Source of the DNA: Thiorhodovibrio litoralis
GTDB lineage: Bacteria; Pseudomonadota; Gammaproteobacteria; Chromatiales; Chromatiaceae
Reading direction: 5' to 3'
DNA length: 64,000 nucleotides
Assembly (NCBI RefSeq): GCF_033954455.1
Contig: NZ_CP121473.1
Location: forward strand, 3,458,501-3,522,500
Positions 46,724 through 54,771 of this stretch are shown one piece after another. The position numbers and the translations under genes are program-made. The notes beneath the pieces were generated by a model. The model saw only the letters and a list, made by a program, of their open reading frames with translations, was not told the origin of the DNA and did not search any database. The first letter of the stretch is position 1; each line of letters begins with the position of its first letter.

Positions 46724-49384
46724 TCAGGATGCCTCGTCGTTGCCTGTGCGATCCGTGACCTCCGGCGTCTTCTCGCGCGAAGGCGCCTTTTGCACGGGGT
46801 CTTTCTGGTGGGTTTCCAGGATCAACTGGTGCAACGACTGGAGCCCCTCCTCAATCGAGGAGGCCATGACCACCAGGGGACCCTGACTGGCAATGATTCC
46901 CGCCAGCTGCGGCAATGGTGACTCCGAGGTCGTCTGCAGAAAGATTCCTTGGATGTAGGTCAGAACACCCTCGACCGGCACCGCGATCAGACGGCCGCGG
47001 GTCGCCTTCAAGCCTTGCTGATTCCACAGCGTCAGCTCCTGAGAAAGGTGCGGGTCCTGCTTGATGAAGGCATTCACCTGCTCGGGCCCATAGACCAGGG
47101 TGCCTTTCGGAAAGTTGTAGACGATGATCCGCCCGTAGCTTTCACCATCGTTTCCCGCGACCGCGAGTGCGCGCATGCTCGGTTGCCCCTGCGGGGTCAT
47201 GGGCGCGAACAGACTGTACTCAAAGTGATCGGAATCGATCAGATTGAGCGTCAGATAATAGGAGCGCATGCGTTCGATGCTCTCGCGCGACTGATTGGGC
47301 GGCAAATCCCAGGCGTCCTCCTGGTTGTAGAAGGTCTCCGGGTCGGTCTGGTGATAGCGCGTGTAGATGTCCATTTGCACATCGAACAGGCTCTTGGGAT
47401 AGCGCACATGCTCCTTGAGCGCTTGCGGCATCTCCTCGAACGGCTTGAACAGTCCGGGGTAGATCCGCGCGTGCGCGGCGGCAATCGGGTCTTTCCGGTC
47501 GGCCAGATAGTAGTCGACACTGCCGTTGTAGGCGTCCACCACAACCTTGATGGAGTCACGAATATAATTGAAGGGCCGCTCGAAGTGCTCGACATGGCCC
47601 GCATACGGCTTCGAGTAGGGATACCACTTCGAAGTCGTCATGGCATCCTGTATCCAGTACAGGCGACCGTTGGCGAGCACGAGATAGGGGGACGGGCCCA
47701 GCATCAGGTCCGGCGTCAGCGTCTTGATGCGCTCGCGGATGTCGCGCCGAAACAGCAACCGGCTGTCGTCGGTCATCTGGGTGGTATAGAAGATATTGCG
47801 TTCCCCGAAGTAGAGCGCGAAAACCAACTTACGGAAGAGGCTGCTGATCGGCACCCCGCCGGTTCCGGCGTAGTCGGTCAGCTCGACCTCATCGCGCGAG
47901 GCGTAGTCGAGTTCATGACTCGCATTTGGCGCGATGACCGGATGCGGATCGCCAGTGCCGTAATAGATCGCGGCCTCATCGATGGGCAGACCTGCGGTGG
48001 AGCTTGGGGGAATGCCCTGGATTAACCACTCAATCGGGTTATCGGCCGCCTGCGCGGCCGGAGTCATCACCAGACCATAGCCATGGGTATAGCGAAGCCA
48101 GCGGTTGACCCAAGTCCTGCGTCCCTCCTCAAGTTTGTCGAGGTGGATCTGGCGCCCGGCAAGGAAGACCTGTTGATAGACGTCCTCGATCTCATAGCGA
48201 CCCACATTCACCTTGCCAAATGCGTAATAAGGACGAATTTCCTGCAACTCCCGGTAGACGGACAGGAGCTTTTCCTCGTCCCAGATGGGAATGCTTTGCA
48301 GGCTTAGCTTGATGTCTGGAGTGATTTTCTCCCATCCCTTCTCATTAATGGGGTAATCGCGCGTCTCGACATCTTGCAGGCGATAGCCAGCCAATGTGGC
48401 CTGAATGTTGTTTTCGATATAGGGCGCTTCACGCGTCATCTCGGCGGGCTCCACCAGATAACGCCCCACCGAATCGGTCAGGAAAGGCGTATGGCGCAAC
48501 CCGATGACCGCGAGCAACAAAACCGCCATGCCCGCAAGTACACGCGCGCCTTTGCCGGTGTTGAGCAGGTACAGCAAAACGGCGCCGGTCGCGAGCACCA
48601 GCACTGCCGATGTCGCGATCAGCGGCAGGGTGACCGTTATTTCCTCGTAGCCCGGTCCGTGAAACAGCGGCAGATGGTTGTCCGTGTAGAGGAGCATGTA
48701 GGCATCGCCGAGGCAATAGAGGGCCCCCATCAGAATCAGCAGCGCCAGGATCAGGCTCAGGTGCAAGCGCGCGCCGCGCCGCCAGTGCCCTCGCCCCCGT
48801 GGCATCGCCCGATGCTCGCGCCAGTAGAGCAAACCAAGACCCAGCAACACCAGGATGAACGCCACCAAAAGCTCGCCGTAGAGCAGCCGGTAGAGAGGCA
48901 GCGCGAACAGGTAGAAACTGATGTCGTGGCCCAGAACCGGATCGCTGATGCCGGCCTCGGGCGCGGACAGGAACAACAAAGCATCTTCCCAATTTAGAAG
49001 CAGCGGCAGCGCAACCACCACCGCCAGCATCAGCGCCAACGGCAGATAGAGTGCCAGCGAGCGCGCATGAAAGCGCTGTTGAACCTGGCGCAATGAGCGC
49101 CCATCCTTGGCCTCGGCGGCGGCGCCGTCCCCACGGCCCGGCGCCCCGAGATACTTGCCGCCAATCCAGAAATTGGCGAAAAACAGGATGAAAAAGAATC
49201 CCGCCGCGACCGTGAAAACCAGATAGCGATACAGCTGGCGCTGCCAGAAATAGCCTTCATACCCGAGCGACTCGAACCACCAGAGGTCGACCAGGAAGTC
49301 CCTGGCCGCCAGCCCCAGTAGCGCCAGCACGATGATGACGCCGAGCGAAAGGCCAATCACAAAAAAGGATTTCAACAAACGCAT
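46724..49384 (-). CDS. UPF0182 family membrane protein
   Basis: An 886-residue inner-membrane protein. Seven or so hydrophobic segments lie in the first about 310 residues (SFFVIGLSLGVIIVLALLGLAARDFL, GFFFILFFANFWIGGKYLG), followed by a large soluble domain. Family motifs are visible: DLWWFESLGYEGYFWQRQLYRYLVF; TDSVGRYLVEPAEMTREAPYIENNI; THGYGLVMTPA; and RLYWIQDAMTTSKWYPYSKPY. The function is unknown despite wide distribution in bacteria. It is monocistronic in appearance, full length, and ends in a charged tail. Confidence 0.9.
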   Translation of the reverse strand: MRLLKSFFVIGLSLGVIIVLALLGLAARDFLVDLWWFESLGYEGYFWQRQLYRYLVFTVAAGFFFILFFANFWIGGKYLGAPGRGDGAAAEAKDGRSLRQVQQRFHARSLALYLPLALMLAVVVALPLLLNWEDALLFLSAPEAGISDPVLGHDISFYLFALPLYRLLYGELLVAFILVLLGLGLLYWREHRAMPRGRGHWRRGARLHLSLILALLILMGALYCLGDAYMLLYTDNHLPLFHGPGYEEITVTLPLIATSAVLVLATGAVLLYLLNTGKGARVLAGMAVLLLAVIGLRHTPFLTDSVGRYLVEPAEMTREAPYIENNIQATLAGYRLQDVETRDYPINEKGWEKITPDIKLSLQSIPIWDEEKLLSVYRELQEIRPYYAFGKVNVGRYEIEDVYQQVFLAGRQIHLDKLEEGRRTWVNRWLRYTHGYGLVMTPAAQAADNPIEWLIQGIPPSSTAGLPIDEAAIYYGTGDPHPVIAPNASHELDYASRDEVELTDYAGTGGVPISSLFRKLVFALYFGERNIFYTTQMTDDSRLLFRRDIRERIKTLTPDLMLGPSPYLVLANGRLYWIQDAMTTSKWYPYSKPYAGHVEHFERPFNYIRDSIKVVVDAYNGSVDYYLADRKDPIAAAHARIYPGLFKPFEEMPQALKEHVRYPKSLFDVQMDIYTRYHQTDPETFYNQEDAWDLPPNQSRESIERMRSYYLTLNLIDSDHFEYSLFAPMTPQGQPSMRALAVAGNDGESYGRIIVYNFPKGTLVYGPEQVNAFIKQDPHLSQELTLWNQQGLKATRGRLIAVPVEGVLTYIQGIFLQTTSESPLPQLAGIIASQGPLVVMASSIEEGLQSLHQLILETHQKDPVQKAPSREKTPEVTDRTGNDEAS

Positions 49385-49985
49385 ATTGATACCTCAGACA
49401 GCTATTGCAGTCCGCTCGCGGAACTCCGCGCCCGACCAGCGGCTTAGGCATTTCAGAGCAAAGCCGATGCCAGAACCCCTCCCATCCGACGCTTCCGGCG
49501 CGCGCGGGCCATTTCGCCAAGGCTTGCCAAGGGCGAGGTGATCGTCCGCCTGCCTCATCGACCGGGTGCAAGCGGCTCAAATACACCGCCAATGGTGCAT
49601 ATAACCCGCAATCAGCGGAGCCTTGCGGCGGCCTGAAGAGCTTGGAAACCATCCTATGGTGTTTCCGCCCCCTCTTGCTCCGCGCCCTTGCGCTCGGCGC
49701 CGGCAATGCGGCGTTGCTGGTCGACCGCCTCGGCGTGGCTGCGGTCGTCACCGGCACGCCGCTCCTCCAGCTCGCGAATCGTCTCCGTGCGACCGTCAGC
49801 GATCAGTCGGTCCCCGCTCTGCGCGCAGGGCTATGATTGAACTCTGAGCGATTGGCATTGGGTTTGCATAACCCTGTTCGAGATGAAGCGCATCAAGGCA
49901 TAGCGACCATCTTAAAGGGCCAATGCCCATGTTAGCGAAACATCACCATTGCTGATCACTTCAACACAACCAAGAGGAACGCCCT
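49385..49985. other. Non-coding stretch before the stress genes
   Basis: No convincing gene is seen. A minus-strand frame at about 49660-49825 reads LIADGRTETIRELEERRAGD and a charged tail, which could be a C-terminal relic of an unidentified protein. AT-rich sequence at 49880-49960 probably includes the promoter for the next gene. Confidence 0.4.
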
Positions 49986-50468
49986 ATGAAACTGACTCCC
50001 CGCATGAACGCTACACTTTTCCTCGCGCTCTTCACGCTGCCCGCGATGGGCCAGGCCGCAACCACCGATGAGGCAACGACGTCTGACACCCAGACCCCAT
50101 CGGCCGAGGAGATCAAGCAGCACACCCAAGAATTACTCACACAGCTCAAGGCGTACGGCGCCGATCAGCGCGACGAGGCCGTCGCGGCCAGCAAGGATGC
50201 GCTCGATGCGGCCGACGAGCGCATCGATGCCATGCAGACTCGCCTTGACGACAATTGGGACAGCATGAGCGAGGCCGCCCGTGAAAAGACCCAGGCCAGC
50301 ATGAAGGCCCTGCGCCAGCAGCGCACCCAGGTCGCCGAATGGTACGGCAGCATGAAAACCAGTTCCGACAGCGCCTGGGACGAGATCAAGGAAGGCTTCT
50401 CAAAGGCCTACCAGGCGCTGGCCAATGCTTGGGACGACACCGTTGATGCGTTCGATTCCGAGCAATAA
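49986..50468 (+). CDS. Exported helical stress-response protein (sll1863-like)
   Basis: A 160-residue protein with a signal peptide of about 24 residues (LFLALFTLPAMGQAATT). It is followed by an almost wholly helical, charged body (EEIKQHTQELLTQLKAYGADQ through WDSMSEAAREKTQASMKALRQQ to SAWDEIKEGFSKAYQALANAW). The layout and the closing W-D-E-I-K-x-G-F-x-x-A-Y motif recall the sll1863 stress family. The start has AAGAGGAACGCCC upstream. CsbD follows 75 bp later, supporting a stress role. Molecular function is unknown. Confidence 0.75.
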   Translation: MKLTPRMNATLFLALFTLPAMGQAATTDEATTSDTQTPSAEEIKQHTQELLTQLKAYGADQRDEAVAASKDALDAADERIDAMQTRLDDNWDSMSEAAREKTQASMKALRQQRTQVAEWYGSMKTSSDSAWDEIKEGFSKAYQALANAWDDTVDAFDSEQ

Positions 50469-50543
50469 CCCTTCGCCATACACATTCGAAGTCACATACA
50501 TGTGCATACCAAAAGACCGGTCGTAACTGGTCGGGAGAAAACG

Positions 50544-50732
50544 ATGAACTGGGAACAGATCCGCGGAAATTGGGACCAAGCCAAGGGCGAGCTGAAGGTG
50601 CGCTGGGCCAAGCTCACAGACGATGACCTCGCCCGGATCGCTGGTGAGCGCGACAAGCTCGTCGGCAGCCTGCAAGAGGCCTACGGCATCACCAAGGAAG
50701 AAGCCACGAAGCAAGTCGACGACATGAGCTGA
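50544..50732 (+). CDS. CsbD family stress protein
   Basis: A 62-residue acidic, hydrophilic protein. MNWEQIRGNWDQAKGELKVRWAKLTDDDLARIAGERDKLVGSLQEAYG is the standard CsbD pattern. CsbD-type proteins are made in general stress responses but have no defined biochemical activity. I chose the ATG at 50544 behind GGGAGAAAACG. It lies directly after the sll1863-like gene and may share its promoter. Confidence 0.92.
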   Translation: MNWEQIRGNWDQAKGELKVRWAKLTDDDLARIAGERDKLVGSLQEAYGITKEEATKQVDDMS

Positions 50733-50830
50733 TCGGCGTCGCTTGCGCCAGGGATGGCTCGGGAAACTCTCCAACCGCGCTTGGGGTTGGCCGCAAAGCC
50801 GGCCCCAAGCGCCCCAAAGAACCAATCACG

Positions 50831-50872
50831 CCGGTCGAGCAGATTCCGGAGACCGATCCGCCGGTGCATTGA
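50831..50872 (+). pseudogene. 3' stub of a metallophosphoesterase gene
   Basis: Fourteen codons reading PVEQIPETDPPVH-stop match the last residues of the metallophosphoesterase at 14664-15521 (PVEQVPQTDPPVH). Like the full gene, the stub is followed directly by a CPXCG gene. Nothing of the catalytic domain remains. Confidence 0.85.
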
Positions 50873-50874
50873 TC

Positions 50875-51060
50875 ATGCTTGAACAAACCCTCGTCCAATG
50901 TCCGTATTGCGGCGAAACCATTGCCACCGAGGTCGATGGCCTGGACAGTCATCGCTACATCGAGGATTGCCCGGTCTGTTGCCGCCCGATAGAATTTCAT
51001 GCCGAGATGAGTGCTTGGGGCGAGCTGGTCGAATTAAATCCCCAGCGCGATGATGACTGA
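50875..51060 (+). CDS. CPXCG-motif zinc-ribbon protein, copy 2
   Basis: A 61-residue paralogue of the protein at 15537: the first 16 residues are identical apart from no changes, then DGLDSHRYIEDCPVCCRPIE replaces DGWDSHHFIEDCPICCRPIE. The two Cys pairs (CPYC, CPVC) are kept, predicting one bound zinc. Function unknown. The gene sits between a phosphoesterase stub and an intact diguanylate cyclase, the arrangement that the first copy lost through IS insertion and decay. Confidence 0.85.
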   Translation: MLEQTLVQCPYCGETIATEVDGLDSHRYIEDCPVCCRPIEFHAEMSAWGELVELNPQRDDD

Positions 51061-51093
51061 GCGATTGCGTTCAGGGGCTTGCATTTCAACGAC

Positions 51094-52527
51094 ATGAACA
51101 CACAGCAAATCCGGATATGGCTGGCCGTCGCTTGTTTCATCGCAACGGTGGTGTCCGTCAGTCTCTTTGAGTTGGCTCGCTCCTACCGCACCGCCTTTGA
51201 CGTGGCCTTTACCGAGGCCGAGATGTCGGGCTACCTGGTTTCCGAGTGGATCTCCGAATCCTTCTCCGGGATCGAAGCGGTTTTAAAAATCGCACTCTAC
51301 GGGTTCGATGGGCACAACATTCTCTCCGCCGCACGCACCGCCGATGAGAATGCGCGCATCAATGACAGACTGATTCAGATGGCCTCGCATCATGAGGATA
51401 TCATTTTTCTTGGGCTATTTGACACTGACTGTGTAATCCAGTATGGATCAATTCAAGACATTATTGGCGACAGCAGCGCGGAGCTTCAGCGTGCCTATTG
51501 CGGCGCGGTGATGGAAACCCCGATCAAACAGCTGAAGCTCAGCGAATTTTTCATCTCCAGCACCGGGGAGATGAATGTCTCGTCGACCTACCCTCTTGTG
51601 GTCGATGACAATGAAGTCGCTGGCTTTGCCTTGGCCGCGCTGAATCTCTCCTTTTTTCAGCGCTGGCTGAATAACCTAAGCAATCCCGCCATCACCATCA
51701 GCATCATGGATGCAAATCGGATCTTATTAGCGCGAAAACCGCAGTCCAATAAGATCGGTGAGCGCGTCGAGGATGACAGGCTGGCCAGGTTTTTGCACAG
51801 CGGCGGCGACTCCGTGTTGTTCAGGCGGGTTTCACCGGTCGACAAGATTGAGCGCTTATGGAGCATTCAGCGAACGCGCAACCTTCCATTCGTGGTCGCC
51901 GTTGGCTACGCCTTGGATGATGTTCTGGCCGCATGGCGGACAAAGATCCTCGCCTATCTCATCGGCAACATCTTGGTCGCCACGATTTCCCTGTTTCTCG
52001 CGTTGGCCTACCACCGCAACCGCGAGAGCGCGCAAAACATGGAACGCTTGGCCATGACTGACCCGCTGACCGGCCTAATGAATCGACGCAGCTTCACGGC
52101 CGTCGTCAAGGCCAAGCTAAAAGAGGCTGTCTGCAAAGATCGCCATGCCTCCTTCATCATGATCGATGTGGACCACTTCAAGACCATCAATGACACCCTT
52201 GGCCATGATGCCGGCGACAGTACCCTGAGGCAGCTCGCGGATGAACTGACGTCCAACTTCCGCTCGTCCGACCTGATCTGCCGATGGGGTGGAGAAGAGT
52301 TTCTTGCCTTCGTGGTCGACGCCGATCTAGAGACGGCCAAAACCCTCGCGGCGCGCCTCCAGGCATGCCTGGCGCAGCGGCGTTTTCTGGATCGCTTAAC
52401 CATCAGCGTCAGCCAGGGTATCGCCGCCCTCGAACCGCAAGACACCTTCGAATCAGCCATCAAGCGCGCGGATGACAGGCTCTATCAGGCAAAGGCAAGC
52501 GGTCGAAACTGCTTTCGGTTCGCCTAA
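51094..52527 (+). CDS. Membrane diguanylate cyclase with periplasmic sensor domain
   Basis: A 477-residue enzyme that makes c-di-GMP. A first membrane helix (WLAVACFIATVVSVSLFELA) and a second at about 290-312 (ILAYLIGNILVATISLFLAL) enclose a periplasmic, Cache-like domain of about 260 residues. The cytoplasmic GGDEF domain (about 320-475) has MTDPLTGLMNRRSF, MIDVDHFKTINDTLGHDAGD and the active motif GGEEF. An RSSD inhibitory site precedes it, so it should be active and product-inhibited. Start at MNTQQI; an in-frame GTT/ATG further up is less likely. Confidence 0.92.
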   Translation: MNTQQIRIWLAVACFIATVVSVSLFELARSYRTAFDVAFTEAEMSGYLVSEWISESFSGIEAVLKIALYGFDGHNILSAARTADENARINDRLIQMASHHEDIIFLGLFDTDCVIQYGSIQDIIGDSSAELQRAYCGAVMETPIKQLKLSEFFISSTGEMNVSSTYPLVVDDNEVAGFALAALNLSFFQRWLNNLSNPAITISIMDANRILLARKPQSNKIGERVEDDRLARFLHSGGDSVLFRRVSPVDKIERLWSIQRTRNLPFVVAVGYALDDVLAAWRTKILAYLIGNILVATISLFLALAYHRNRESAQNMERLAMTDPLTGLMNRRSFTAVVKAKLKEAVCKDRHASFIMIDVDHFKTINDTLGHDAGDSTLRQLADELTSNFRSSDLICRWGGEEFLAFVVDADLETAKTLAARLQACLAQRRFLDRLTISVSQGIAALEPQDTFESAIKRADDRLYQAKASGRNCFRFA

Positions 52528-52606
52528 GGGTAACCACACGAATGGTCTCTATCTGCCATTCGCACCGCGTTCCCTGCTCTATCGAAACACTTCCCAGGAG
52601 ATCACC

Positions 52607-53050
52607 ATGACAAGACTCACACCGAAAATCCTCACCATCGCAACCCTAATCAGCTTGTCCCACTTGGCTCCGGCCAGCTCATTGCCCCAGTTCGACCCAA
52701 ACTATTTCACCCAGGGGCAATACCAGGGGCATGCCTGGGTGAGCGGTGGCATTGGCACCCATGAGCGAGAGCAGCTGAGCAAACATTTCGGTCAGGAGTA
52801 CAACCTCAAGCTGGAGTTTGCCCGCGTCAATGGGCATTACCTGGGCGATGTGGCGGTGACCATCACCGATCCGGGCGGTGACCCGGTGCTTTCGGCGCCT
52901 TCGCCAGGGCCCTGGTTCCTGGCAAAATTGCCCGCCGGCGAGTATCGGGTGATCGCCAGCGCCGATGAGCGCACCTTCGAGCGTCCCGTCTCCATTCCGG
53001 AGCAGGGCTCACGCACCCTGGTTTTCAACGCCTGGCGTCGCGGCGAATAA
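52607..53050 (+). CDS. Periplasmic protein, carboxypeptidase-regulatory-like fold
   Basis: A 147-residue protein with a signal peptide (ILTIATLISLSHLAPASS). The body reads HAWVSGGIGTHEREQLSKHF, YNLKLEFARVNGHYLGDVAVTITDPGG and PWFLAKLPAGEYRVIASADE. This is the strand order of a small beta-sandwich of the carboxypeptidase-regulatory type. Role unknown. The start follows CCCAGGAGATCACC. It is probably independent of the upstream cyclase, 79 bp away. Confidence 0.65.
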   Translation: MTRLTPKILTIATLISLSHLAPASSLPQFDPNYFTQGQYQGHAWVSGGIGTHEREQLSKHFGQEYNLKLEFARVNGHYLGDVAVTITDPGGDPVLSAPSPGPWFLAKLPAGEYRVIASADERTFERPVSIPEQGSRTLVFNAWRRGE

Positions 53051-53167
53051 TCCCGCGACTGTGATCGCCGCCGAATGGCGGTGGCCCGGCCCGACCCGGC
53101 CCACGCGCCAACCAATGCATGGCGTCAAGGCGCGACCCGGCGGTTGCCAGGTTAGTTGCGTGAGGCG

Positions 53168-53322
53168 CGCGGCATCCCGGGCAGCTGTCCGCCGTCGACG
53201 AGGTCTTTGGCTGGACGCTCAGCGAGGCCGATCTGGCCGAGATCGAGCGGATACTCGCAACTCGCATTCAAGACCCAGTTGGTCCGGAGTTCATGGCCCC
53301 GCCGGCACGCGCCAGCGTGTGA
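53168..53322 (+). pseudogene. C-terminal fragment of an aldo/keto reductase
   Basis: About 50 codons read GQLSAVDEVFGWTLSEADLA then EIERILATRIQDPVGPEFM and a stop. This matches the closing helix region of aldo/keto reductases. The NADPH-binding and catalytic parts are absent, so it is a relic. Confidence 0.75.
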
Positions 53323-53367
53323 TTCGCGGTCACTCAAGACCCAAGCCACCACCCAGGAGACCGCGCC

Positions 53368-54738
53368 ATGCAAGCAAAGAGCGTCCGACAGGCCTGGCAA
53401 CTGCTTGAATCCTCGGTGGTGACCTTCCAGAGCCAAGCCGTGGGGACCGTGGCGGCCCAGGATGCGGAGACGGCCGCCTTGAATTACGATCAGGTGTTCA
53501 CCCGTGACTTCGCCATCTCGGCTTTCGCGTTTCTGCTCGATGGCCGCCCGGAGATCGTGCGCCGGTTTCTGGAAGTGACCTTGTGCCTGCAAAGCCAGCA
53601 GCGCCAGCTCGACTGCTTCAAACCCGGCGAGGGGCTGATGCCGGCAAGCTTCAAGGTGACCTGCGATGGATCCGGCGAGCAGTTGCTCGCGGATTTTGGC
53701 GAGTCCTCGATCGCCCAGGTGGCCCCGGTGGATTCCGGCTTCTGGTGGCTGTTGATTCTGCAAGCCTATGTGCGCACGACTGACGACCGTGCTTTCGTCA
53801 GCCAACAAAAAGTGCAACAAGCAATCCGTCTGATCCTGGACCTATGCCTGATCAGCCGCTTTGACATGTTTCCGACCATGCTGGTGCCCGACGGATCCTT
53901 CATGATCGATCGGCGCATGGGCGTTTACGGCTATCCGCTCGACATCCAGGCGCAGTTTTTCGCCGCCCTGCGCGCCGCGAGCGAGCTGCTTGAGGCGAAC
54001 GACCCGGCCAACGAATCCTATCGAACAGTGCTCGATCAGCGCCTGTCCAACCTTGCCCATCATGTGCGCACCTACTACTGGCTCGATCTGCCGCAGCTGA
54101 ATGAAATCTACCGCTACGGAGTCGAGGAATACGGAACAAGCTCGATCAATAAATTCAACATCTACCCCGATACCATTCCGGAGTGGCTGATGGACTGGCT
54201 GCCGGTGCGCGGCGGTTATCTGGCCGGCAATCTCGGGCCTGGGCGCCTGGACTATCGCTGGTTTGGGCAAGGCAATCTGCTCGCCTGCGCCGGCGGATTG
54301 GCCAGCCCGGATCAGATCGACGCCATCCTGCAGTTATTGACCGAGCGCGCCGATGATCTGATCGGAGAGGTACCGCTCAAGCTGTGCTTCCCGGCTCTGG
54401 CCGATCACGACTGGCGCGTTCTGACCGGCTGCGACCGCAAAAACCGCCCCTGGTCTTATCACAACGGCGGCCATTGGCCGGTGCTGCTGTGGCTGCTGAC
54501 CCTGGTCAGCCTGCAATCCGGTGCGCGAGACCTGGCTGAACGTGCGCTCGAAGCCGCCGAGCGTCGCCTGAGCCGCGACGACTGGCCGGAGTATTATGAC
54601 GGCCGTCGCGGGCGCCTAGTGGGCCAGCAGGCCCGCCGGCAGCAAACCTGGAGCGCGGCGGGCTATCTTGTGGCTTGTCAGTTATTGGAAGACCCTGACC
54701 GCGCCAGGCAACTGCCCTTCAGTCGATCGATGGCGTGA
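53368..54738 (+). CDS. Glycoside hydrolase family 100 (neutral/alkaline invertase-like)
   Basis: A 456-residue soluble enzyme. The (alpha/alpha)6-barrel signature of GH100 appears as DAETAALNYDQVFTRDFAIS, CFKPGEGLMPASFK, VAPVDSGFWWLLILQAY, FPTMLVPDGSFMIDRRMGVYGYPLDIQ, YGTSSINKFNIYPDTIPEW and RPWSYHNGGHWPVLLW. Known members split sucrose to glucose and fructose, so it may recycle sucrose, a compatible solute. No sucrose synthesis genes are in view. The start follows CACCCAGGAGACCGCGCC. It is intact and probably monocistronic. Confidence 0.9.
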   Translation: MQAKSVRQAWQLLESSVVTFQSQAVGTVAAQDAETAALNYDQVFTRDFAISAFAFLLDGRPEIVRRFLEVTLCLQSQQRQLDCFKPGEGLMPASFKVTCDGSGEQLLADFGESSIAQVAPVDSGFWWLLILQAYVRTTDDRAFVSQQKVQQAIRLILDLCLISRFDMFPTMLVPDGSFMIDRRMGVYGYPLDIQAQFFAALRAASELLEANDPANESYRTVLDQRLSNLAHHVRTYYWLDLPQLNEIYRYGVEEYGTSSINKFNIYPDTIPEWLMDWLPVRGGYLAGNLGPGRLDYRWFGQGNLLACAGGLASPDQIDAILQLLTERADDLIGEVPLKLCFPALADHDWRVLTGCDRKNRPWSYHNGGHWPVLLWLLTLVSLQSGARDLAERALEAAERRLSRDDWPEYYDGRRGRLVGQQARRQQTWSAAGYLVACQLLEDPDRARQLPFSRSMA

Positions 54739-54771
54739 TCAAGGCGCCCGTGTGGCTTCAAGGATGGCGCG

